Source: Clostridiales bacterium | Lineage (GTDB): Bacteria > Bacillota > Clostridia > Oscillospirales > Oscillospiraceae | NCBI GenBank assembly: GCA_019421525.1 | Contig: JAHZFC010000016.1 | Span: forward strand, 1-22,188 | DNA: 22,188 nt | Direction of reading: 5' to 3' | Shown: in pieces, positions 13,776-19,975 of the stretch | Position numbering within the stretch: the first letter of the stretch is position 1 | Layout: every line of letters begins with the position of its first letter | Program-made: the position numbers and the translations under genes | The notes under the pieces: generated by a model | Told to the model about the DNA's origin: nothing | The model's database searches: none | The model's input: only the letters and a program-made list of their open reading frames with translations

Positions 13776-14800
13776 TGAGGCCGTCCGGCGCCCGGAGGGG
13801 GCAGGCCGCATCCCAGCCCGGGGTCTATGAGGCCGGATACCGTGTCCTGGGGGGAGCGGAGCAGTACGTCCAGATCCGGGGAGAGGACGGTGCAAACCCG
13901 GTGGTCCTGGTCCTCCACGGCGGGCCGGGCAGCCCCATGTCGGACTGGTCCTGGCGCTGGCAGCGGGAGCTGGAGGGGCGGTATACCATCGTTCACTGGG
14001 ACCAGCGGGGGTGCGGGAACACCTACTTCCAGTCCCGGACAGGGGAGCGGCCCACGGTGGAGCGGCTGCTTGCCGACCTGGACGAGCTGGTGGACCAGCT
14101 TCGGACCCAGCTCGGGCGGGAGAAGCTCCTCCTGCTGGGCCACTCCTGGGGCACCTTTTTGGGCGGGCTCTATGTGGGGCGGCAGCCGGAGAAGGTGGCC
14201 GCCTGGCTCCCGGTCAGCCAGATGGTGGACTTCAAGGGCTCGGAGCGGTGCTCCACCCAGGAGGCGGCCCGCCGGGCCAGGGCGGCGGGAAAGGAACGGG
14301 ACGCCCGGGAGCTGGAGGCGGGGCTGGAGCGGCTGCTGGCCTGTCGGGACTTTGGCCGGAATGAAGCCCGGGTCCTGCTGGCCCTCCGGCAGAAAAAGGA
14401 GCGCCATCTGCCGTCCCAGTATGGACGGGGGATGCTGGCGCTGCGCCTGCGCTCCCCGGACCGGACCTGGAACAGCTTGCGGTGGATGTTCTCCTTTGGC
14501 GGCATGGTGGAGGCGAACCGCGCCATCTATGAGGCGTTGCTGTCCGGCGGGCGTATCCTGCCCGGCCGCTATGAGGTGCCGGTGGCCATGATAGCGGGGG
14601 AGGACGACTGGACCACCCCCTATCCCATGGCGCGGGAGTATTTCTCCCGGATCTCCGCGCCGGACAAGCGATTTGTGACCGTCAGCGGCGGACATATCCC
14701 CTTTTTGGAGGAGGGCTTTGTCCAGGCCCTGTCCTCCGCCCTGGACTGGGGCTGGACACGGGGCGGAGCAAAGGCGCAGGCCGGGCATAAGTTCCCGTAG
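13772..14800 (+). CDS. Alpha/beta hydrolase, peptidase family S33 (prolyl iminopeptidase-like)
   Basis: 342-aa serine hydrolase. The oxyanion motif H49-G-G-P-G-S-P is followed by W-D-Q-R-G-C-G and the nucleophile elbow G-H-S125-W-G-T. The acid is probably in G-E-D-D-W-T-T-P and the base in G-G-H-I-P-F near the C-terminus. H-G-G-P-G plus D-Q-R-G is typical of S33 iminopeptidases, but many family members hydrolyse other small amides or esters, so the substrate is open. No signal peptide; cytoplasmic. Two adjacent ATGs (13772 and 13775) are possible; the first overlaps the PadR stop. No terminator follows; the glycosylase gene begins 66 bases on with its own promoter candidate. Confidence 0.87.
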   Translation: MMRPSGARRGQAASQPGVYEAGYRVLGGAEQYVQIRGEDGANPVVLVLHGGPGSPMSDWSWRWQRELEGRYTIVHWDQRGCGNTYFQSRTGERPTVERLLADLDELVDQLRTQLGREKLLLLGHSWGTFLGGLYVGRQPEKVAAWLPVSQMVDFKGSERCSTQEAARRARAAGKERDARELEAGLERLLACRDFGRNEARVLLALRQKKERHLPSQYGRGMLALRLRSPDRTWNSLRWMFSFGGMVEANRAIYEALLSGGRILPGRYEVPVAMIAGEDDWTTPYPMAREYFSRISAPDKRFVTVSGGHIPFLEEGFVQALSSALDWGWTRGGAKAQAGHKFP

Positions 14801-14817
14801 CGCCGCTCCGGGTTTTG

Positions 14818-14826
14818 TGGTATGAT
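14818..14826 (+). promoter_or_regulatory. Extended -10 promoter candidate for the uracil-DNA glycosylase gene
   Basis: TG-G-TATGAT at 14818-14826. No good -35 is visible, which extended -10 promoters tolerate. It overlaps two upstream in-frame ATGs (14822 and 14825), which argues that these are not the start codon. Confidence 0.4.
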
Positions 14827-14866
14827 GGAGAAAACAAACGGTGGGAACGGAAAGGAGCGGTGGCCC

Positions 14867-15469
14867 ATGCGGAGCTGGGAACAGCTGGAGCAGGCGTGCC
14901 GGGACTGCCAGCGGTGCGCCCTGGCGGACACCCGCACCAATGTGGTGTTCGGGGCAGGCCCTCACGACGCGGAGATCATGATGGTGGGGGAGGGCCCCGG
15001 GGAGAACGAGGACGAGCAGGGCATCCCCTTTGTGGGCAAGGCGGGGCAGCTGCTGGACGAGATGCTCTCCCTCATCGGGCTCAGCCGGGAGAAGAACGTG
15101 TACATCTGCAACATCGTCAAGTGCCGCCCGCCCCAGAACCGGGACCCGCTGAACACCGAGCAGGACGCCTGCATCGACTTCCTCCGGGGACAGGTGGCCC
15201 TGCTGCGGCCCAAGATCATCGTCTGCCTGGGCCGGGTGGCGGCCAACCGCCTGATCCACGATGACTACAAGATAACCAGGGAGCACGGGAAGTGGGAGGA
15301 GAAGGCCGGGGTGTACATGACCGGCATCTATCACCCCGCCGCCCTGCTCCGGGACCCCTACAAGAAGCCGGACACCTTCGTGGACCTGAAGGCGATTCAG
15401 CAGAAGATCCGTCAGGTGTGCCGCCGCACGGTGCTGCTGCCCCCCTTCCCAGGGGCCGGCGCCCGATAG
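14867..15469 (+). CDS. Uracil-DNA glycosylase, family 4 (4Fe-4S)
   Basis: 200-aa base-excision repair enzyme that removes uracil arising from cytosine deamination. The four iron-sulfur cysteines are C14, C17, C86 and C102, the spacing of the Thermus family 4 enzyme as I recall it. Motif A is G41-E-G-P-G-E-N-E-D-E-Q-G-I-P-F, C86-R-P-P-Q-N-R-D-P follows, and the uracil-site motif is Y-H156-P-A-A-L-L. The start at 14867 is chosen because AAAGGAG (14851-14857) is 9 bases upstream and the protein then begins at the expected M-R-S-W-E-Q-L. Earlier in-frame ATGs lie in a promoter-like element. Family 4 enzymes act as housekeeping repair proteins; no functional link to the neighbours is evident. Confidence 0.93.
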   Translation: MRSWEQLEQACRDCQRCALADTRTNVVFGAGPHDAEIMMVGEGPGENEDEQGIPFVGKAGQLLDEMLSLIGLSREKNVYICNIVKCRPPQNRDPLNTEQDACIDFLRGQVALLRPKIIVCLGRVAANRLIHDDYKITREHGKWEEKAGVYMTGIYHPAALLRDPYKKPDTFVDLKAIQQKIRQVCRRTVLLPPFPGAGAR

Positions 15470-15552
15470 GAGCCCGTCTCCCCGCCGCGACGGGAAAGCC
15501 TTGGGGCCCAAGGCGGGCAACGGAGCGTTGACAAAAGGAAACGGCGAAATGG

Positions 15553-15581
15553 TTGCCAGAACGCCCCCTTTCCCGTACCAT
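15553..15581 (+). promoter_or_regulatory. Promoter candidate of the XRE membrane regulator
   Basis: TTGCCA at 15553-15558, 17-base spacer, TACCAT at 15576-15581. This implies a very short leader of about 16 bases that still includes the AAGGAG site. Between the glycosylase stop and here are two GC-rich hairpins without T-tracts. Confidence 0.4.
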
Positions 15582-15603
15582 ATCCCCAGAAGGAGAGATG
15601 GAT

Positions 15604-16848
15604 ATGACCTTAGGCCAGAGGATACAGGAGCTGCGCAGGCAGGCCGGGCTCACCCAGGAGCAGCTGGGGGAGGCGCTGGGCGTTTCCCGGCAGGCGGTGA
15701 GCAAGTGGGAGAGCGACGGCGGCGTGCCGGAGCTGGACACCCTCATCGCCATGAGCCGGCTGTTCCACGTCACCATCGGCCAGCTGCTGGGGGTGGAAGA
15801 GGCACCCCAGGGGGACGGGGACAGCGGCCAGGAGGACGGCGGACAGGCCCAGGCAGGGGCCGGGCTGGACGAGGAGCAGGTGGAGGCCATCCTCCGCCGG
15901 TATGTGGAGGCCACCCGCGCCCAGAGGCAGGTCCCGCCCAGCCCGCCCAGCATGTATGGCAAGTATGGCTGGAAGGCTCCCCTCATCGCGGTGGCGGGGC
16001 TGGCCGCCGTGGTGGTAGTGCTGGGGCTGTTTATGAACGATATGAACAGCAAAATCAGGAGCATGAGGTCCACATTATCCGATCTGCAAATGACCGTGTG
16101 GGACTGGGAGTATGAGATGGCCAATATGCAGTCCGACATCCGGGAGATGCAGGAGGACCAGAACAGCCTGTTCAGCAGTCTGGACAGCGCCGTCACCGGC
16201 TTCGACCCGGAAGGGGAGACGGTGGAGCTGGAGCTGTCCGCTGTCCTCAAGACCTATACGCCGGGGACCCAGCTGCAATTTGTGCTGGCTTGGACCCGGG
16301 CGGACGGAACCGCGGGGGAGACGGCCAGCCAGTGGATCGACGGCCCGGAGTTCCGGGCCCGGCTGGAGCTGCCCATGACCATGGAGGTGGACGCCGACCT
16401 CCGGTTGCAAAGCGCCGACGGCATCATCCAGCAGCAGGACCTGGTGCTGGACCTTCCCGGATTGAGCGCCGAGGACTTTGAGCTGTCCGCTGTCTCTCTG
16501 TCCGGTCTGTACTCCATCGCCGTGGGGATGAGCGGCACCGCAACGGCAGAAAATCCGGTGGTCGTCGTCCTCTCCCCCTACCCGGAGCTGTTCTGGCCGG
16601 AGGCGGCGGAGCTCACCGTCACCCTCAACGGGGAGGTGCTGGAGACCACCGATCTGACGCTGACGGAGCACGAGCGGGGGGTGTGGTACGGCCAGGACGG
16701 CCAGGACCCCCGCCGGGTGCGGCTGGCCCAGGAGGATGTGCTGGAGTTTTCCCTGCGCCTGACGGACAGCATGGGCCGGGAGACGGTGTGCTCCGAGACT
16801 GTCCTGGGGGATGAGGACGCCCCCCGGGCGAGCCAGCGCATCCCGTGA
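15604..16848 (+). CDS. Membrane-anchored XRE-type regulator with coiled coil and extracytoplasmic domain
   Basis: This 414-aa protein has an unusual order of domains. Residues 5-60 are a XRE helix-turn-helix (L-T-Q-E-Q-L-G-E-A-L-G-V-S-R-Q-A-V-S-K-W-E). An acidic, Gly/Gln-rich linker (65-120) leads to one membrane helix (about 123-143: A-P-L-I-A-V-A-G-L-A-A-V-V-V-V-L). A predicted coiled coil follows at 144-197, with M, L and I heptads and many D/E/Q. About 200 residues of beta-rich sequence complete the protein. The DNA-binding domain would be cytoplasmic and the rest outside. The start at ATG 15604 is preferred over ATG 15598 because AAGGAG is 8 bases from the former and only 2 from the latter. 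A terminator follows, so it is monocistronic. The ligand and target genes are unknown. Confidence 0.85.
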   Translation: MTLGQRIQELRRQAGLTQEQLGEALGVSRQAVSKWESDGGVPELDTLIAMSRLFHVTIGQLLGVEEAPQGDGDSGQEDGGQAQAGAGLDEEQVEAILRRYVEATRAQRQVPPSPPSMYGKYGWKAPLIAVAGLAAVVVVLGLFMNDMNSKIRSMRSTLSDLQMTVWDWEYEMANMQSDIREMQEDQNSLFSSLDSAVTGFDPEGETVELELSAVLKTYTPGTQLQFVLAWTRADGTAGETASQWIDGPEFRARLELPMTMEVDADLRLQSADGIIQQQDLVLDLPGLSAEDFELSAVSLSGLYSIAVGMSGTATAENPVVVVLSPYPELFWPEAAELTVTLNGEVLETTDLTLTEHERGVWYGQDGQDPRRVRLAQEDVLEFSLRLTDSMGRETVCSETVLGDEDAPRASQRIP

Positions 16849-16866
16849 TAAAACGAGGGGAACAGA

Positions 16867-16910
16867 AAGGCCGCCGGGCGCATATGCGTCCGGCGGCCTT
16901 GTTTGATTTT
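16867..16910. terminator. Terminator between the XRE gene and luxC (convergent)
   Basis: A 17-position inverted repeat, 16867-16883 with 16884-16900, has one G-T wobble and almost no loop beyond the central AT pairs. It is followed on the plus strand by GTTTGATTTT. On the minus strand it lies just past the luxC stop, so it probably serves both genes. Confidence 0.8.
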
Positions 16911-18201
16911 ACTGAATATCCACCATTCGGGTATACCGCCGCAGGGGGTACTCCCCGTCGTGGGCCTCCCCGCAGAACACGTCGGACATGGTCCCCGCCC
17001 GGAGGATGCGGGTGAGGCCGCACCGGAGGAACAGGCCGGCCAGTTCCGCCCGGCTACTGTCCGGGCACAGCAGGCCCACGGTCTGGAGATGGCCCTTGTG
17101 CCGCCGCAGGGCGGGCAGGACATCCCTCCGAGGCAGGGCCTTCACCAGGGGGCGGCCGAACAGGTCGGACAGCTCCAGCTCCCGGTCCGGGCAGGCGGTG
17201 ACCGAGCAGCCCTTCCCGTGGTAGGTCACCCGGCCGTCCCCGGCCCCCTGGCCGGAGATGGCCCGCTCCACCCGGTCCTCATACCGGCGGAGGGTGTGCT
17301 CCGCCGCCGCGCCCAGGGTCTGGGCGGGGTGCTTTGCCGCAGCCCGCTCCAGACAGGGCAGAAAGGCCCGGCAGAAGGCGTGGACGTCCTCCATTGAATC
17401 GGTATCCAGGAAAATGGTCTGGCAGGAGGAGCACAGCAGCTGGCGGGTGGACATGATGTGTTCCGCCAGGGCGGTCCAGTCCCTCTCCCGGTCCTGCTCC
17501 CCGGACAGATAGGCAAAACTCAGCTTGTGGCCCCATTCGATGAGCTTGACCCCAGGGGGAGCCAGCCGCCGCACCGCCGACACCGCCCCATCCCCGCCCC
17601 AGACCACGATGCCGTCGCTGAGGGCGGCCATCTGCCGCAGCGCGGGCAGGTCGGTGGAGGGGGTGTCAAAGACGTAGATGAAGTCGGCCAGGGCGGGCTC
17701 CACCGCGATGAGCTGCCGCAGGATCTCGATGGACAGGCCGTTGTCCGCCTGGGGCAGCTTGAGGATGTTGATGTTTCCGGTGAGCAGGCCCTCCACCACG
17801 CTGTAAGCGGGCAGGCCGTCCACGTTGCCCGCCGCGATGTGGAGGAGCACCCCCAGGGGGGCGGGCCGGACAGTGAGGGGGGGCAGGCCGTCCGGGGGCG
17901 TGGTGGTGTAGGGGGCGGTGTCCCCGCCCAGCTCCACTTTTAATTTATACTCCAGCGCCTCCCGGCGGAGCATGGGGGCGATCTGGCCCACATAGCGCTC
18001 CACCCCGTCCAGCTCCAGGGAGGCGATGAGGGGGTCAAAGGCCCCGGCGGCCAGCTGTTCCCCCAGGGTGTGGATGGCGGCGATCACCGTCTCCGCCTCC
18101 AGCCGCCGGCCGGCCAGGGTGGCGTTGATGCGGCCCTCCAATTCCGCCAGGATCTCCCCCTGGCGGGCGGTGTCGTATACCTTGCCGTTGGCTAAGATCA
18201 T
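16909..18201 (-). CDS. LuxC-family acyl-CoA/acyl-enzyme reductase
   Basis: 430-aa member of the LuxC family (aldehyde dehydrogenase fold). It reduces a fatty acyl group, received as a thioester on an active-site cysteine, to the aldehyde using NADPH. Visible features are P-L-G-V-L-L-H-I-A-A-G-N-V (115-127), the glycine-rich V-V-W-G-G-D-G-A-V (199-207), and R-Q-L-L-C257-S-S-C260-Q, whose first cysteine is the likely acyl acceptor. The ATG at 18201 overlaps the luxE-like stop by 4 bases and has GGGAGGTGAGGG upstream, so the two are coupled. No luxAB, luxD or acyltransferase gene is in the window, so the pathway is not bioluminescence here. The acyl substrate and the use of the aldehyde are unknown. 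Confidence 0.88.
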   Translation of the reverse strand: MILANGKVYDTARQGEILAELEGRINATLAGRRLEAETVIAAIHTLGEQLAAGAFDPLIASLELDGVERYVGQIAPMLRREALEYKLKVELGGDTAPYTTTPPDGLPPLTVRPAPLGVLLHIAAGNVDGLPAYSVVEGLLTGNINILKLPQADNGLSIEILRQLIAVEPALADFIYVFDTPSTDLPALRQMAALSDGIVVWGGDGAVSAVRRLAPPGVKLIEWGHKLSFAYLSGEQDRERDWTALAEHIMSTRQLLCSSCQTIFLDTDSMEDVHAFCRAFLPCLERAAAKHPAQTLGAAAEHTLRRYEDRVERAISGQGAGDGRVTYHGKGCSVTACPDRELELSDLFGRPLVKALPRRDVLPALRRHKGHLQTVGLLCPDSSRAELAGLFLRCGLTRILRAGTMSDVFCGEAHDGEYPLRRYTRMVDIQ

Positions 18202-19322
18202 GTTCCCTCACCTCCCGACAGCAGCTCCGCGGCCCCCGCCGCGCAGGTCTTGATGTCCTTGAGCCCCACCCGGCCGATGATCTCCAGCCAGGGGGCCGGG
18301 TTGCCGCAGGCGCAGGAGCCGCCGGGGTGGACCACACCCAGGTCGTCGGTCATCACCGCCAGGATGGGGGTGGCGGTCATGAGGGGGGTGATGAGCTCCA
18401 CCAGCCCCACCTGGCCGTCGGGCAGGGGCTCTAAGGTGTCCACGTCCCGGATGATGACCCGGCTGTACACCGGGATGTGGAAATGGTGGCTGGTGCAGTC
18501 GGCGTAGAGGATGGGGTGTTCCACGGCGCTGAACACCTCGATGATGTCGGCGTCGTCCAGGCCCAGCACCCGTTTGACCAGATCGTAGAGCACCGGCTTG
18601 TCCACCTGCTGGGTGTAGAACTGCTTCCAGCCGCCCCCCAGCAGAATCTTGGAGCCGGGGCGCAGATGGACTTGGATGCCCCGCTCCTCCATCTGCCGCA
18701 GCAGGAAATAGGTGTAGGAGGGAAAGCCCACCAGCCGCACCGGGAAGCGGGAGGCGCCGTGCTTGACCAGGGCGGCGGCCACCCCGTCCAGGTCGGGGGC
18801 GTAGCCGCCGTTTTGGTATCTCAGGGCATAGGTCCGGCTCAGGGCGGGGGAGAGCAGGGTGGCCCCGAAGGCGGTGCGGGCCACCGAGGTGCGGTTGTCC
18901 CGCCGGGGCTGATAGCCCAGGATGATGTAGTGGGTGGGAGTGGGAGAGAAAAAGCCCCGGGGACGGCCGATCTTCCACAGCATGTTCCAGGAGCACCACA
19001 GGGCGGGGAAGTCGAAGCCCACCTGGCTGAACTGCCCTGAGGTGCCCGAGGAGGTGGACACCGCCGCCATGTTCCGGCGGGGCAGGGAAAACAGCCGGTG
19101 CTTTTTGAAGGTGAGGGTGGGCAGGAAGGGGAGCTTGACCAGATCGCCGTACTCCCTCAAGTCCTCCGGCCGGAAGGAGAAGCTGTCCAGCACGGAGCGG
19201 TACTCCGGGCAGTGGGCGTAGTGGAAGGCGCAGTTTTCCCGGACTGCCTGGAGGAACAGCGCGTCGCTGGCGGGAAGGTCATAGGGGTCGGGCAGGCGAA
19301 AGAGTTTGGTCCGTTGGCTCAT
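18198..19322 (-). CDS. LuxE-family acyl-protein synthetase
   Basis: 374-aa LuxE-type enzyme. It activates a fatty acid with ATP to acyl-AMP and transfers the acyl group through its own cysteine to the LuxC-type reductase. The adenylate-forming loop is S-T-S-S-G-T-S-G-Q-F-S-Q (about 89-100). A C-terminal G-G-S-C-A-C-G-N-P-A-P-W segment contains cysteines that could carry the acyl chain; LuxE proteins use a cysteine near the C-terminus. Two starts are possible; ATG 19322 is chosen because CCTCCT (complement, 19331-19336) gives 8-base spacing, against 2 for ATG 19328. The open frame extends far upstream (to 19817) but would overlap a promoter and a divergent gene. A promoter lies just upstream, making luxE-luxC a two-gene operon. 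Confidence 0.87.
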   Translation of the reverse strand: MSQRTKLFRLPDPYDLPASDALFLQAVRENCAFHYAHCPEYRSVLDSFSFRPEDLREYGDLVKLPFLPTLTFKKHRLFSLPRRNMAAVSTSSGTSGQFSQVGFDFPALWCSWNMLWKIGRPRGFFSPTPTHYIILGYQPRRDNRTSVARTAFGATLLSPALSRTYALRYQNGGYAPDLDGVAAALVKHGASRFPVRLVGFPSYTYFLLRQMEERGIQVHLRPGSKILLGGGWKQFYTQQVDKPVLYDLVKRVLGLDDADIIEVFSAVEHPILYADCTSHHFHIPVYSRVIIRDVDTLEPLPDGQVGLVELITPLMTATPILAVMTDDLGVVHPGGSCACGNPAPWLEIIGRVGLKDIKTCAAGAAELLSGGEGT

Positions 19323-19343
19323 GAACATCGCCTCCTTTGCTCC

Positions 19344-19372
19344 ATGATAGCGGAAAACTGGGCTCTTGCCAA
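19344..19372 (-). promoter_or_regulatory. Promoter of the luxE-luxC operon
   Basis: On the minus strand: TTGGCA (complement 19367-19372), 17-base spacer, TATCAT (complement 19344-19349). The expected start leaves a short leader carrying AGGAGG. Confidence 0.65.
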
Positions 19373-19410
19373 GGGGAAAGTTGAATATCGCCAAAAGGAC
19401 AGGGAGGACA

Positions 19411-19438
19411 TTGACGCGATCTCGTCGGATATGATAAA
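19411..19438 (+). promoter_or_regulatory. Weak divergent promoter candidate for the small secreted protein gene
   Basis: TTGACG at 19411-19416, 16-base spacer, GATAAA at 19433-19438, which matches the -10 consensus at only four positions. Position upstream of ATG 19474 is the main support. Confidence 0.35.
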
Positions 19439-19473
19439 CTGACCATGAAAGTATCTCAGGATGGGGAGCGGAT

Positions 19474-19783
19474 ATGACAAGGCGAGGTCTCTTGTTCCTG
19501 TGCCTGGCCGGTCTGTTGCTGGCTGGGGGACAGGGCAGTGGGGGATGGGGCCCCGGTGGCCCAGGTGATCCGGCGGTTCGACCTGACGGCCAATGAGCGG
19601 GCCTGGGTCTTTGCTCCGGAGGCGTTCCGGCGGGGAGAGGGCTGGGCCCAGCTGACCGGGGTGCGTATCTGCGCCGGCGGGGCGGATGGGGCCTGCGGGG
19701 TAGAGGTCTCCCTGACGCTGAGCAGCGGAGCGGTGGGACAAGCCATGTCCCTGAAGGGGTATGAGCCGCTCGCTGCTTTTTGA
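19474..19783 (+). pseudogene. Small secreted or lipoprotein-like protein, frameshifted in this sequence
   Basis: ATG 19474 follows a GGGGAG site and encodes a clear signal peptide: M-T-R-R-G-L-L-F-L-C-L-A-G-L-L-L-A-G. That frame stops soon afterwards (near 19594). The next frame, without a usable start of its own, carries an ordinary protein sequence (A-P-V-A-Q-V-I-R-R-F-D-L-T-A-N-E, then E-R-A-W-V-F-A-P-E-A-F) to the stop at 19781-19783. Removing one G from the GGGGG run at 19525-19529 joins the two into a protein of about 102 aa with a signal peptide. I do not recognise the mature domain. The break may be a real mutation, phase variation at the G run, or a homopolymer sequencing error. Confidence 0.6.
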
Positions 19784-19868
19784 GCCGGCGTCCCGGCGGG
19801 ACGCTCCCACATACCACGCAGATGCACCCTTCTCATATCCCCCGCATAGGATGTGCCAGAAGAGCAAT

Positions 19869-19900
19869 GGCGCTCGCCCGATTTGGGCGGGCGCCTTTTC
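19869..19900 (+). terminator. Rho-independent terminator after the small secreted protein gene
   Basis: An 11-bp stem pairs 19869-19879 with 19885-19895 (one wobble) around GATTT, followed by TTTTC. The rest of the 192-base gap before asnB (19784-19975) holds one GC hairpin (19788-19804, no T-tract) and nothing else recognisable. Confidence 0.8.
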
Positions 19901-19975
19901 ATGTCCGGCCCATAGCCCTCTGCTGAGCTGGGGCGCAGGGTCAGAAGAAAAATGACTGGGATCGAGGTGCTGCTG

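Noticed and set aside
15473..15514. Two GC hairpins (15473-15494 and 15498-15514) after the glycosylase gene, considered as a terminator.
   Set aside because: Neither is followed by a T-tract, so intrinsic termination is not supported.
13469..15520. A 683-codon open frame on the minus strand, and similar long antisense frames at 4902-6173 (-) and 8128-9609 (+).
   Set aside because: They lie wholly opposite well-supported genes, have low-complexity Gly/Pro/His/Gln/Arg-rich translations, and lack ribosome binding sites. Such shadows are expected in high-GC DNA.
15528..15533. A perfect TTGACA upstream of the XRE gene.
   Set aside because: No -10-like hexamer lies 15-19 bases downstream; the TTGCCA/TACCAT pair further on is the better candidate.
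19538..19783. The mature part of the small secreted protein as an independent gene starting at GTG 19538.
   Set aside because: There is no ribosome binding site at that GTG, whereas ATG 19474 has one and encodes a signal peptide that joins this frame after removal of one G.
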